The position numbers and the translations under genes were made by a program. Shown in pieces: positions 54,094 to 63,123 of a stretch of 64,000 nt of DNA (positions within the stretch are counted from its first letter, which is position 1; every line of letters begins with the position of its first letter). A model generated the notes under the pieces. That model saw nothing but the letters and a program-made list of their open reading frames with translations, made no database searches and was not told the origin of the DNA. Where the stretch lies: contig NC_016027.1 in assembly GCF_000182745.2 (NCBI RefSeq), forward strand, positions 2,517,001-2,581,000, in the 5' to 3' direction. Source of the stretch: Komagataeibacter medellinensis NBRC 3288 (GTDB lineage Bacteria; Pseudomonadota; Alphaproteobacteria; Acetobacterales; Acetobacteraceae).

Positions 54094-54990
54094 ATGAGGC
54101 TGTTTGTTACGGGGGCCAGTGGTTATATTGGCGGCTCCTTTGCTGCTGAAGCTGTTCGCAGGGGACACGACGTACGAGGGCTGGTTCGCTCCGCCGAGAA
54201 AGCGGCGGCCTGTGCAGCGTTGGGCATGGTGCCTGTTCAAGGAACGTTGGCGGATCGTGATCTTCTCATAGAAGAAGCCCAAAGAGCAGATGTGGTCGTT
54301 AATGCGGCAAGCAGTGATGAGCGGGATGCAGTTGATACCTTTCTCGCGGCGCTTTCAGGTTCCGGTAAAGCCTTCTTGCATACGAGTGGCAGCAGTCTGG
54401 TCGCTGATCATGCTGAAGGTGAAGCGAGCGAGGCTATTTTCGACGAGCGCCATATGCCGCTGCCTGTGGCAGAAAAAGCTCCGCGAGTTGCTCTCGATCA
54501 CGCGATCCTGACAACACCTGGAATACGGTCAATCATTCTGTGTAATTCACTGATCTATGGAAAGGCTCTGGGGCCGACGGCTCATAGTGTCCAGCTTCCC
54601 CTTCTGGTAGACTACGCGCGGGAGAATGGCTGCGCCCGCTATATTGGCAAAGGTCTTAACCGCTGGTCGACAGTCCATATAGCAGATGTCGTGGACCTGT
54701 ATTTCCTAGCGCTTGAACAGGCTCCGCCGGCAACATTTGTATTTGTTGAGAGTGGAGAGGCATCCTTTCGGGATATGGCGCAGTCTATTGCCAATGCATT
54801 GAGGCTTGGTGAGGCAACCTCCATGACGGTTGAGGCCGCCATAAAACGCTGGGGGCGTCAGAGGGCTCTGTATTCCCTGGCGTCTAACAGTCGGGTGCGC
54901 AGCCTCTACTCGCGGGCATGGGGATGGAAGCCGAACAGTGCAGATATTCACACATGGATTCTAAATAATATTTCAGCAGAAAATCCGTAA
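54094..54990 (+). CDS. NAD(P)-dependent epimerase/dehydratase-like protein (extended SDR)
   Basis: 298 residues from ATG 54094 (GAGG six bases upstream). Rossmann motif LFVTGASGYIGGSFAAEAVR, then HDVRGLVRSAEKAAACAALG and VVVNAASSDERDAVDTFLAA. A Tyr at ILCNSLIYGKAL is in the SDR catalytic region, but the YxxxK pattern is not canonical, so it may be an atypical SDR of NmrA-like or reductase type. RWSTVHIADVVDLYFLALEQ is typical of this group. Substrate unknown. Confidence 0.85.
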   Translation: MRLFVTGASGYIGGSFAAEAVRRGHDVRGLVRSAEKAAACAALGMVPVQGTLADRDLLIEEAQRADVVVNAASSDERDAVDTFLAALSGSGKAFLHTSGSSLVADHAEGEASEAIFDERHMPLPVAEKAPRVALDHAILTTPGIRSIILCNSLIYGKALGPTAHSVQLPLLVDYARENGCARYIGKGLNRWSTVHIADVVDLYFLALEQAPPATFVFVESGEASFRDMAQSIANALRLGEATSMTVEAAIKRWGRQRALYSLASNSRVRSLYSRAWGWKPNSADIHTWILNNISAENP

Positions 54991-55066
54991 GAGAAAGAGG
55001 GTACATCTGAATTTCGGCTTTACCACTCCGTCATATACGAGTCAGGAAGCTGGCGTCAGAGCTATC

Positions 55067-55150
55067 TTACTCGTCAAGGTCATGGTTGCGAATCCGTAGC
55101 AGCCTCAAGGCATTAAGAGTGACGAGGGCAGTAGCGCCAGTATGCTTCAC
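55067..55150 (-). pseudogene. Heavy-metal P-type ATPase C-terminal stub
   Basis: The minus strand reads NVKHTGATALVTLNALRLLR, then IRNHDLDE and a stop, the usual last ~28 residues of P1B-type ATPases (CadA/ZntA/CopA). No catalytic domain remains. Upstream DNA has no match. Confidence 0.55.
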
Positions 55151-55215
55151 GTTGCGGGCCCCCAGGGTGTGGGAGTGGTGAAAGTGAAGAGGTCCGACCG
55201 GCAAGGGGGGGCAGG

Positions 55216-55635
55216 CTAAGGTTCCTTCCGCAATGCTGTGGGCAAGCCTGACGACCAGTGCACCCTGCCATCGCGAAGCGCTTCCAGGGCTGTCTGACCC
55301 GCAAGTTCAGGATGAGATTGCATCAGGAAGCGGTAAATGGTCCATCCGCTGTCGCCCAGCGTATCGAAAAGTGCGGGCGGGACAGGGAAGGGCTGTCCCG
55401 TCGCGTCGATCTGCCAGGCCGGATAGCGCGCTTCTCGTGGTGAGGATTCTGGCAGAACGAGGACAGCATGGGCCTGTTCCAGATCATGCAGGTCTGAGAC
55501 AGTCAGGCCAAGACGATGGGCAAAAATCTCTCCCGTCAGCATGTCCGGCCCTGACAGAATGGTGGCTGTCAGGTGGCGACCCCGTTCTTCTGCGCGGGCG
55601 AAAGCGTCACTTCGTGTTCGTGGCCTGTCTGTCAT
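55216..55635 (-). CDS. Xre/MbcA/ParS-like small protein (possible antitoxin-type regulator)
   Basis: 139 residues. An N-terminal helical segment (TGEIFAHRLGLTVSDLHDLE) looks like a helix-turn-helix. The C-terminal FDTLGDSGWTIYRFLMQSHP ... ALEALRDGRV resembles the toxin-binding DUF2384 domain. No RES- or mycobacterial MbcT-type toxin adjoins it. A plus-strand frame covers the same DNA but has no recognisable domain. Tentative call. Confidence 0.55.
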   Translation of the reverse strand: MTDRPRTRSDAFARAEERGRHLTATILSGPDMLTGEIFAHRLGLTVSDLHDLEQAHAVLVLPESSPREARYPAWQIDATGQPFPVPPALFDTLGDSGWTIYRFLMQSHPELAGQTALEALRDGRVHWSSGLPTALRKEP

Positions 55636-55776
55636 GAATGCTGTCTTTTTGTCTTTCAGGGAGAGAGGAGAGCGGTCCCATCATGGGGCGGACGGAAGAT
55701 CTACTGTATCATCCGGCCCGCTTGTATGCATTCGGTGCGTAGAGCCCTAAAAATACGGGACATCAACGTCCAAATG

Positions 55777-55797
55777 GGATATACATAATATATATCC
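55777..55797. promoter_or_regulatory. Probable VapBC operator
   Basis: GGATATA and TATATCC face each other around CATAATA, 17 bp before the vapB start. VapB-type antitoxins usually bind such palindromes to repress their own operon. Confidence 0.5.
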
Positions 55798-55814
55798 ATG
55801 GGGAGAAATAGCCG

Positions 55815-56039
55815 ATGCTGACCCGTACGACACTCTTTCTATCCAACCGCTCGCAGGCAGTGCGCCTGCCGAAGATGGTCGCCTTCGGGGAGCAGGTGCG
55901 TGACGTCGTCATTGTGTCCGAAGGTTCACGACGCATCATCGCCCCCGCTGACGCAGCGTGGGATGATTTCTTTGCGGCTCCCGGCGTGGATCTGGGGGAG
56001 CGGAACCAGCCGGCCATGCAGGAACGTGAGGCGCTCTGA
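55815..56039 (+). CDS. vapB: VapB-type antitoxin (AbrB/SpoVT fold)
   Basis: 74 residues, GGGGAGA upstream. TLFLSNRSQAVRLPKMVAFG is the AbrB-like swapped-hairpin DNA-binding domain. The C-terminal WDDFFAAPGVDLGERNQ is the toxin-neutralising tail of the VagC/VapB group. Its stop abuts the vapC start without gap. Confidence 0.92.
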   Translation: MLTRTTLFLSNRSQAVRLPKMVAFGEQVRDVVIVSEGSRRIIAPADAAWDDFFAAPGVDLGERNQPAMQEREAL

Positions 56040-56450
56040 ATGCTGCGTTATCTGCTGGATACGAACCTCTGTATCCGGGTATTGCGGGATCGACCACAAG
56101 GGCTGCGTCCAAGGTTCAACAGCTGTGCGGAGGAACTCTGCATCTCGGACGTGGTTCTGTATGAGCTGCTTTATGGCGCAGAACGCTCGTCCGATCCCGT
56201 GCGCACAAGGCGTGAAGTCGAGCGCTTCGCGGCAAGGCTGGCGGTCCTGCCATTCGACAGTGAAGCAGCCGCCCATACGGCAGACATTCGGGCCGAACTT
56301 GAACGGAATGGCCGTATCATAGGTCCGTATGATCTCATGATTGCCGGGCATGCCCGGAGCAGAGGGCTGATTGTTGTGACCGGCAATCTGCGGGAATTTC
56401 AGCGGGTGGAGGGTCTTCGAACCGAGGACTGGCTGACTGACACGGTCTGA
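56040..56450 (+). CDS. vapC: VapC toxin, PIN-domain ribonuclease
   Basis: 136 residues. PIN acidic residues: D7 in RYLLDTNL, E42 in LYELLYGAER, D98 in IGPYDLMIAGHA, and the terminal VTGNLREFQRVEGL. VapC toxins cleave tRNA or rRNA and arrest translation when VapB is lost. Gene order and adjacency are standard for VapBC. Intact. Confidence 0.94.
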   Translation: MLRYLLDTNLCIRVLRDRPQGLRPRFNSCAEELCISDVVLYELLYGAERSSDPVRTRREVERFAARLAVLPFDSEAAAHTADIRAELERNGRIIGPYDLMIAGHARSRGLIVVTGNLREFQRVEGLRTEDWLTDTV

Positions 56451-56544
56451 CCGGGAAAGGTGCGGCGAGACAGAATATCGATAAAAACGATTATTTATCA
56501 ATCAACTATGTCATGCAGCGAGCCTCTCCACGAACCCGCTGACA

Positions 56545-56565
56545 AGTAGCAGTTTTCTTTGGTTG
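56545..56565 (+). repeat. 21-bp exact repeat, copy 2
   Basis: Identical to 1952-1972, where it adjoins IS630 debris. Here it follows vapC by ~95 bp and precedes a strong terminator. Confidence 0.5.
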
Positions 56566-56610
56566 CAGGCCCCCGCAACCATCTGAACTTGCGATGCGAA
56601 CGCGTCATGA

Positions 56611-56644
56611 ACCCCAGTCCCGAAACGGACTGGGGTTTTTGTTT
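56611..56644 (+). terminator. Strong rho-independent terminator
   Basis: ACCCCAGTCC, loop CGAAAC, GGACTGGGGT, then TTTTGTTT. The ten-base stem is perfect. It could end vapBC transcription or a short RNA starting upstream; no gene is seen in 56451-56610. Confidence 0.85.
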
Positions 56645-56752
56645 GTCCGCTGCCCGAAGCGACCGTCAGGATGCAGGTAAGGTCGCTTCGGACGTCGATC
56701 TGGAGGCCCTTGTCGGATGGCGTCAGGATGATCGCCTCGATCAACGATTTAC

Positions 56753-56935
56753 AATGCTGCTGTCGAAACAGTTTTCAAAAGTCTGAAGGCGGAACGGCTC
56801 TGGAGACAGAACTGGTCAACCCGTCGCGAGGCTACGGCCGCCATCTTCCAGTATATCAATGGGTTCTACAATCCACGCTGACGCCATTCATACCTGCGCA
56901 GCATCAGCCTCCTCGCGTTCAAAGCAAGGGGGGCT
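56753..56935 (+). pseudogene. IS3-family OrfB transposase remnant
   Basis: The frame reads NAAVETVFKSLKAERLWRQN, then ATAAIFQYINGFYNPR, an in-frame TGA (56879-56881) and RHSYLRSISLLAFKARG. This is the C-terminal fourth of IS3 transposases. It differs in sequence from the fragment at 1370. Between it and the next gene (56936-57257) there is only A/T-rich non-coding DNA. Confidence 0.75.
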
Positions 56936-57257
56936 AATCACTTCCTGACCGCTACAAAACCGTTACAAGTCCAGTGTGAGAAACACACTTCATCATCACA
57001 TATCATAATCAATAAGAAATGTTCGTGATGAAAAGTGAACGGAGATCATGTCATGTTGCTTTTCTGTAAACGTACCCACGTTTTTTCATGGCCATGACCT
57101 GAGCACATGGTAAGAAATTAATAATGTAACATATTGATATTACGTTATTTTAAAGAAATAATTATCATTTGTGATTTTGATATAACAAGGGAACCCATCA
57201 ATCCGTTTCGATAAATTTATGATTTGCTATAGAAATTACTGAGTATATCTTATTTCT

Positions 57258-58193
57258 ATGAGCGATAATCAGGAACTTGATGTTATTCTGCTACGGTCGT
57301 TTCTCGCCGTTTCCGAAACGTTGCATTTTACGTCCGCCGCGCAGATGCGGGGTGTTACGCAATCGACCATCAGCCAACATATCAACCGGCTGGAGCAGGC
57401 AGTTGGCGCGTCGTTACTGCATCGCACCACTAAGCAGGTGGAACTGACACCGCAAGGCATGCAGATGGTGAGTTTTGCCCAGAACATCATCCACGCGCAG
57501 GGAATGGCCATGGATTACTTCCGCAGTGGTACCCTGCGCGTGGAACTGCGTTTGGGCATTGCAGAAGATATGGTAGTCTCCCGTTTTCCTGAAATGCTCA
57601 AGCGCTTTCGCCGCCTGTACCCCCATGTCGAGGTGCGGCTGACCGTCGGCCTTAGCCGGGAACTTTATAACCTGCTTGATGCCGGTGCGCTCGACCTGAT
57701 CTGCACCAAGCGCAAGGAGGGCGACGAACGTGGCATACCGTTATGGCGTGAGCGGCTGCAATGGCTGGGGGGCGGCAATTTTGACACGTTGGTCGAAGGG
57801 GCCGTGCCTCTGGTCCTGTTTTCGGGCAACAGCATTACTCGTGTAGCGGCTATTGCTGCCATGAATAAGGTCGGCCGGGCATGGCGTGCCTCTTTCATGA
57901 GTTCGAACCTCGGGGCGCTCGTGGCAGCCGTCCGGTCCGGTTACGGCGTGTTCGCCCAATCGGGTTTGCTGGTCAGTCAGGAAATCGTGCCCGTTCCCGC
58001 CAGTGCGGATCTTCCTCCTCTGCCTGATGTTGATTTTGTTATGGTTGGCGCGACGGAGCAGCTTGAAGGCGCTAGCCGCGACCTGGCCGACCTGATTATC
58101 GAGAACATCGAAGGACTTGCTCCCCCGGGAAGCCGCATCATTGCTGGCACATCCCCTTGCGGGTCCGAGGCGCGTAAAGTAACGGCAATTTAG
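57258..58193 (+). CDS. LysR-family regulator upstream of hydroxyacid uptake genes
   Basis: 311 residues. Helix-turn-helix LLRSFLAVSETLHFTSAAQM, then TQSTISQHINRLEQAVGASL; effector domain GTLRVELRLGIAEDMVVSRF. Unlike the other LysR genes here it lies on the same strand as its likely targets. The palindrome ATTAAGTA-AA-TACTTAAT stands between it and the receptor. Confidence 0.92.
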   Translation: MSDNQELDVILLRSFLAVSETLHFTSAAQMRGVTQSTISQHINRLEQAVGASLLHRTTKQVELTPQGMQMVSFAQNIIHAQGMAMDYFRSGTLRVELRLGIAEDMVVSRFPEMLKRFRRLYPHVEVRLTVGLSRELYNLLDAGALDLICTKRKEGDERGIPLWRERLQWLGGGNFDTLVEGAVPLVLFSGNSITRVAAIAAMNKVGRAWRASFMSSNLGALVAAVRSGYGVFAQSGLLVSQEIVPVPASADLPPLPDVDFVMVGATEQLEGASRDLADLIIENIEGLAPPGSRIIAGTSPCGSEARKVTAI

Positions 58194-58212
58194 ATTTTTT
58201 ATACTTCCATTC

Positions 58213-58230
58213 ATTAAGTAAATACTTAAT
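58213..58230. promoter_or_regulatory. Perfect palindrome before the TonB receptor
   Basis: ATTAAGTA and TACTTAAT separated by AA, 18 bp upstream of the receptor ATG, in a position suited to a repressor or LysR operator. Confidence 0.5.
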
Positions 58231-58248
58231 AATAACAAGGATATAAAG

Positions 58249-60588
58249 ATGGTACCAAGCTTTTCCGCATCCTGGCGTCGACGGCTATTCTTGCATACGT
58301 CCTTTGTCGTGCTGGTCTCTCCCGTCATGTCCCTGGCTGCGACACTTACTACACCGACCAAGGTGGCGCATCGCGTACCGCTTGCGACTACTCCGGCACA
58401 TTCTGCTGTTCATGCTCCGGTCCGCCTGTCGCCAGCGGCACCGGAATCGATCAAGGTTTCCTCGCAGAAAATGCATTTCATGCGTCAGCAGCACGTAGCG
58501 GATTCAGCAACGCATATCGACCACCAGGAACTGGTGAACCGTAACGTGCGCCAGATGACCGATATCGTACGCGTCGCCCCGAATCTGACCATACAGCCTT
58601 CCTTTGGCAGTGCCGGGCTCAACTTTGCCCTGCGCGGTGTCGGGTTGATGGACTTTACACAGAACAACACGCCATCGGTCATGCCCTATGTGGATGGAGT
58701 AGCTTATCCCATCAGCATCATGACATCGGGCATGCTGTTTGACATGGACAGCATCTCCGTCAACCCTGGGCCGGGTGGCTATACTCATGGACAAATGACA
58801 ACGGGCGGCGAGATCAATTTCCATACCGCCGATCCGACCGAGCAGTTCCATGCCGGCATTACGGAAGATATTGCCAGCTATGATCGGAACCGCGTAACGG
58901 GCTTTATATCCGGTCCTATTTCACGCTCCGTTCTATTCCGTATCTCGGGGCAGTCCATGACGGGGGGCGGCTACCAGCACAGCGCTTCGGGCGAAAGGTT
59001 TGGCAATGCCAATCTCGGTGCCCTACGCGCGAAACTGCGCTGGAACATTGATGATAACACGCATCTTGATATCGGGGGCCACTGGACAACTGATCAGTCG
59101 GAAGCCGCATCAGGCCACAACCTGTACAATAGCTACGGCGTGCCGATCAATTCCGATCTCATGCAGACCAGTTGGGGCCTTGACCCACGTTTTGCAAAAA
59201 TCATCGGCATCGACGGCAGCAACACCAAGCCCCGTGAAGACAACATGTTCTGGGGGGCCAACATTCGCTTTACCAAGGATTTCACATGGGGGCGTCTGAC
59301 CACGCTCAGCGCCTATGAATCCGTTGACGAACATGAACTGTCCAATCAGACGGATTCTGTCTTATCCTACGGCAACATGTTCCGCAACAATCAGAGCAAT
59401 GTGTTCTCGCAGGAAGTAAAGCTTGAATCCATTAATCCCGCAGCACGTTTCCACTGGACGGCAGGCATGTATTACAGCCGCACCGAACAGGCGCAGAACT
59501 TCTGGTATGATTCATCAGATCGTCCCGGTACCACGCCGCTGAACAAGACATCCTATACCGAAGGCATGCAGACTTTTAACCAGTACGTGGAATTGTCCTA
59601 TCGCATACTGCCCAAGCTGCGCCTGATCGGCTCGATTACCCATGAATCCGATGACCGGCATATCCGCAACGTTACCAGCACGAATTACAACCTCAATACC
59701 GGTGCGATTGAAGGCACGCCCACCAATTTTGGTGATGCGGGGGCCCTGGCTAATGAGTTCTCGGGCCATGTGGGCCTGCAGTACCAGTTCAGACCCAACA
59801 TCATGGGCTATGCCATGTTCAGCCGCGGCTTCAAGCCGGGCGGGTTTAGCGCCAACATTACCGAACTGGCCTCGCAGATCAAACCGTTCAAGCCCGAACA
59901 GGTCATCACTTATGAAGGTGGGTTCAAGACAACCTTCTTCAAGAACAAATTGCGCTTCAACGGGGCCGGTTTCTATTATGACTATCGTGACCAGCAGATT
60001 GTCAGCACCGTGCTCGTGCCGCCGTTCGGCGCGCTGTCTGGTTATGTGAACGCACCGCGTTCTTATATCTATGGCGCGGAATTCGATGTTGAGGCCCATC
60101 CCATCCATGGTCTGTCGCTGACGCAGAATTTCGGCTACCAGCATGGTGTCTACAGCCAGTTCCAGTCCCTTAACCGTACGGCTACCACCAACCAGTTTAC
60201 ACAGACAGGCGTATGGTCGGCCATTAATACCAATTACGACAATTACTCCATGGGGTTGGCCAACCTGACTCTGAGCGGGGCGGCAACCTATTCATGGCAT
60301 GTGTTGCGTGACTACCAGATGACGTTCGATGTCGATTATAGCTATCGTGGCGCGCAGACCCAGCCTCAGCATATCGGTGATAGCGGCATCTACCGTGCCC
60401 CCGCCTACTTCCTGGTCAACAGCTTCCTGACCTTCGCATCACCCAAGCAGCACTGGTCGGCTACCGTTTATGCACAGAACCTGGCCGATCGTCACTACTG
60501 GTTGTCAGGTGGCACGCAGGCTACCTTTTATGGTGTCATTCCCGGCATGCCCCGCTTCGTGGGTGCACGCCTGAACTATACCTATTAA
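58249..60588 (+). CDS. TonB-dependent outer-membrane receptor
   Basis: 779 residues, AAGGA eight bases before ATG. A signal peptide near SFVVLVSPVMSLAA, then an unusually long His/Pro/Ala-rich linker before the plug (VRQMTDIVRVAPNLTIQPSF, FALRGVGLMDFTQNNTPSVM). The barrel ends GARLNYTY. It lacks the siderophore-specific plug signature seen in the receptor at 2124 and is of the general OMR type. Followed by a carboxylate symporter and a hydroxyacid dehydrogenase, so it may import a carboxylate-containing or complexed substrate. Inferred. Confidence 0.92.
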   Translation: MVPSFSASWRRRLFLHTSFVVLVSPVMSLAATLTTPTKVAHRVPLATTPAHSAVHAPVRLSPAAPESIKVSSQKMHFMRQQHVADSATHIDHQELVNRNVRQMTDIVRVAPNLTIQPSFGSAGLNFALRGVGLMDFTQNNTPSVMPYVDGVAYPISIMTSGMLFDMDSISVNPGPGGYTHGQMTTGGEINFHTADPTEQFHAGITEDIASYDRNRVTGFISGPISRSVLFRISGQSMTGGGYQHSASGERFGNANLGALRAKLRWNIDDNTHLDIGGHWTTDQSEAASGHNLYNSYGVPINSDLMQTSWGLDPRFAKIIGIDGSNTKPREDNMFWGANIRFTKDFTWGRLTTLSAYESVDEHELSNQTDSVLSYGNMFRNNQSNVFSQEVKLESINPAARFHWTAGMYYSRTEQAQNFWYDSSDRPGTTPLNKTSYTEGMQTFNQYVELSYRILPKLRLIGSITHESDDRHIRNVTSTNYNLNTGAIEGTPTNFGDAGALANEFSGHVGLQYQFRPNIMGYAMFSRGFKPGGFSANITELASQIKPFKPEQVITYEGGFKTTFFKNKLRFNGAGFYYDYRDQQIVSTVLVPPFGALSGYVNAPRSYIYGAEFDVEAHPIHGLSLTQNFGYQHGVYSQFQSLNRTATTNQFTQTGVWSAINTNYDNYSMGLANLTLSGAATYSWHVLRDYQMTFDVDYSYRGAQTQPQHIGDSGIYRAPAYFLVNSFLTFASPKQHWSATVYAQNLADRHYWLSGGTQATFYGVIPGMPRFVGARLNYTY

Positions 60589-60636
60589 ACGCCTGACAGG
60601 ACTGTAAACGCATCCATATGTTGCAAGGATAATGGC

Positions 60637-61929
60637 TTGAGCGACCTGAATACGTCTTCCCCCGCCGCCCGTCGCTATCGGTTGCCGGGTATGTTCATGC
60701 AGGTTGTCATCGCCAGTGTGCTGGGACTGGGTCTGGGGCTGATCGACCCTGCTCTTGCCATGCAGACACACTGGACGACGGACATCTTCCTGCGCCTGAT
60801 CGTTATGGCGGTAGGTCCGCTTCTGTTCTGCATTGTCGTTATGGGTATCGTGGGGGCAGGTTCGCTGCGCACTGTCGGGCGCATGGGGATCAAGGCATTG
60901 GTGTATTTCGAGGTCATGACCACGTTTGCGCTGGTCATGGCGGTCGGGATCGGCATGCTGGTACAACCGGGGCGCGCGATCGTGTTTACGCCAACGCTCG
61001 AGGATGCGCAGATGGTCGCTTCCTACGCGCAGAATGCCCACCTGCTGCATGAAGGCGGCATTACCGCTTTCATTCTCTCGCTCATTCCCCATTCGCCTAC
61101 CGATGCATTCGCGCAGGCCAATGTGCTGCAGATCCTGTTCTTCGCCATCCTGTTCGGCTGCTGCCTCAGCCTGATCGGGGAGGCAGGTGCGCCATTGGTC
61201 AGACTGGTTGACGCGCTTGCGGTGCTGTTTGCGCGTATGATGCGACTGATCATCGCCCTGGCTCCTCTGGGTGTTTTCGGGGCCATGGCAACCACGACCG
61301 CGCATTATGGCATGAACGCCATCATGCACCTTGCCGCGTTCGTGGGACTGTATTTCGTGGTCATCGCACTGTTCATCATCATCGCACTAGGGGGATGCCT
61401 GCGACTTTCTGGTGTGAATCCATGGCGTTTCCTGCGCTATTTCCGTGAGGAACTGGCCATTGTCTTCACCACCACCACATCAGATGCCGTGCTGCCGAGC
61501 GTAATGGAAAAACTCAGGCGCATGGGGGTCGATCCGCAGGTTGTAGGGCTGGTAGTGCCGGCGGGTTATTCCTTCAACCTTGATGCGCTGTCCATCTATC
61601 TTGGCCTTGCCGTCGTCTTTCTGGCGCAGGCGACCGGCACACATCTTTCGGCATGGCAGATGGTCATCATGCTGACCACCGCCCTTTTCACATCAAAAGG
61701 CGCGCATGGTGTGCCGGGCATTGCCATTGTGGTGCTTGCGGCCACCCTTGCTGCCATTCCGTCCATTCCCGTAGCCAGTCTGGTCATGCTGCTGGCGGTG
61801 GACTGGTTTATCGGCATTGCGCGTGCGGTGGGTAATCTGGCTGGCAACTGCGTGGCGCCGATTGTCATAGGCGCGTGGGAAGGACGGCTGGACCGCAAAA
61901 AAATGGCACGGGTTCTGGCGCAGGACTGA
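60637..61929 (+). CDS. Dicarboxylate/amino-acid:cation symporter (DAACS, DctA/GltP family)
   Basis: 430 residues from TTG 60637 with AAGGA upstream. Membrane segments and two hairpins typical of the family. TTTTSDAVLPSVMEKLRRMG is the Ser-rich reentrant loop, GYSFNLDALSIYLGLAVVFL parallels the usual GYSFNLDGT motif, and a later VMLLAVDWFIGIARAVGNLA block parallels DRFMDMxRTxxN with changes. The substrate could be a C4-dicarboxylate or hydroxyacid. Forms an operon-like row with the receptor and the dehydrogenase. Confidence 0.9.
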   Translation: MSDLNTSSPAARRYRLPGMFMQVVIASVLGLGLGLIDPALAMQTHWTTDIFLRLIVMAVGPLLFCIVVMGIVGAGSLRTVGRMGIKALVYFEVMTTFALVMAVGIGMLVQPGRAIVFTPTLEDAQMVASYAQNAHLLHEGGITAFILSLIPHSPTDAFAQANVLQILFFAILFGCCLSLIGEAGAPLVRLVDALAVLFARMMRLIIALAPLGVFGAMATTTAHYGMNAIMHLAAFVGLYFVVIALFIIIALGGCLRLSGVNPWRFLRYFREELAIVFTTTTSDAVLPSVMEKLRRMGVDPQVVGLVVPAGYSFNLDALSIYLGLAVVFLAQATGTHLSAWQMVIMLTTALFTSKGAHGVPGIAIVVLAATLAAIPSIPVASLVMLLAVDWFIGIARAVGNLAGNCVAPIVIGAWEGRLDRKKMARVLAQD

Positions 61930-61962
61930 GCCATCATTACAGCCTTTGCAGGAAAGAGTGAT

Positions 61963-62994
61963 ATGAGCAAAATTTTTTATGCCAGCGCCGATATTCTGGA
62001 AGCCAGAACCCGAAATGCTCTGCTTGAGGCTGGTGCCTCGATAGAAACCGCTGAAGCCACGACGCAGGCCCTGCTTTATGCCTCCCGCATTGGGGTGGAC
62101 AGTCACGGCGTACGTCTGGTCACGCATTACGCAGCCATGTTGCGCGCAGGAAGACTGAACGGGACGCCTGCGCCGAAGGAGCATCGCACCGCCCCTGCGA
62201 CAGCGCTGCTGGATGCGGATGATGGACTGGGTCATTACGCCTGCTACCACGCCATGCAACTGGCCATTGAAATGGCGACGCAGACCGGTATAGGTGCTGT
62301 GGGGGTGAGCCGTTCATCGCATTGCGGAGCGGCGGGCGCCTATGCCCTCAAGGCAGCGGAAGCGGGCATGGTAGGAATCATGACCAGTAATTCCGATGCC
62401 AACGTAACACTATTCAGAGGCACTCACGCATTCCACGGTACAAACCCCATTGCCATGGCGGCCCCGGTTGAGGGCCAGATGCCTTGGCTGCTAGATATGG
62501 CAACGTCATCCATCCCATTCAACCGTGTGCGTCTATACCGTTCGCTCGGACTCCCCCTGCCTGCCGATGTTGCGGCAGATGCCGAAGGTCACATGACGCA
62601 GGATGCCATGCAGGCATCAATGCTGTTGCCGCTTGGGGGAGAAAGCTATGGCTTCAAGGGTGCCGGGCTGGCTGGCATGGTCAGCATTCTGTCCGCGGTG
62701 TTGACAGGCGCGATGATCGATCCCCGCATGATCCAGATGACGGATACGTCCGATTTTGCCACGCCGCGCAATGTTGGCCATTTCTGCATCGTACTGGATC
62801 CCGCGCGCTTTGTAGGACGTGAAGGGTTTGACAGGGCGTTGAAGGACTATCTGACTATGCTGCGTGCTACCCCCTCCACCATAGCCGGGGAGAGCGTGAT
62901 GGCACCCGGTGACCGGGAATGGACAACGATGGAAGAGCGCAAACGTACAGGTATTCCCGTTGATCCAGATACGCGTGACTTCCTGAAACTGTAA
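61963..62994 (+). CDS. LDH2/malate-dehydrogenase-type NAD(P)-dependent oxidoreductase
   Basis: 343 residues. The family (YlbC, YiaK, AllD, ComC, archaeal MDH) oxidises 2-hydroxyacids. Marks: ASRIGVDSHGVRLVTHYAAM with the catalytic His, GVSRSSHCGAAGAYALKAAE, GTNPIAMAAPVEGQMPWLLD, and GYKG-type block GGESYGFKGAGLAGMVSILS. GAAAGAG precedes the ATG. Position after the DAACS symporter points to use of an imported hydroxyacid such as malate, lactate or ureidoglycolate. Confidence 0.92.
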   Translation: MSKIFYASADILEARTRNALLEAGASIETAEATTQALLYASRIGVDSHGVRLVTHYAAMLRAGRLNGTPAPKEHRTAPATALLDADDGLGHYACYHAMQLAIEMATQTGIGAVGVSRSSHCGAAGAYALKAAEAGMVGIMTSNSDANVTLFRGTHAFHGTNPIAMAAPVEGQMPWLLDMATSSIPFNRVRLYRSLGLPLPADVAADAEGHMTQDAMQASMLLPLGGESYGFKGAGLAGMVSILSAVLTGAMIDPRMIQMTDTSDFATPRNVGHFCIVLDPARFVGREGFDRALKDYLTMLRATPSTIAGESVMAPGDREWTTMEERKRTGIPVDPDTRDFLKL

Positions 62995-63064
62995 GGTTTT
63001 GCCTAAACTAGATTTTGGCGGTTTACGCGGCATAGCAGGCGGGTTTCTTTGATATTGACGGGCA

Positions 63065-63088
63065 CCCTGCCCGGTTAAGCGGGCAGGG
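63065..63088. repeat. Perfect 9-bp hairpin downstream of the dehydrogenase
   Basis: CCCTGCCCG and CGGGCAGGG around GTTAAG. No T-run follows on either strand, so intrinsic termination is doubtful. Confidence 0.45.
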
Positions 63089-63123
63089 CGATCAGTTCAA
63101 AGCGTTTTCCCGGACTATGGATT

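Noticed and set aside
55233-55637. Plus-strand 134-residue frame
   Set aside because: It overlaps the minus-strand helix-turn-helix-like protein, which has the better domain evidence.
63065-63088. Intrinsic terminator of the LDH2-type gene
   Set aside because: The stem is good but there is no T-run on either strand.
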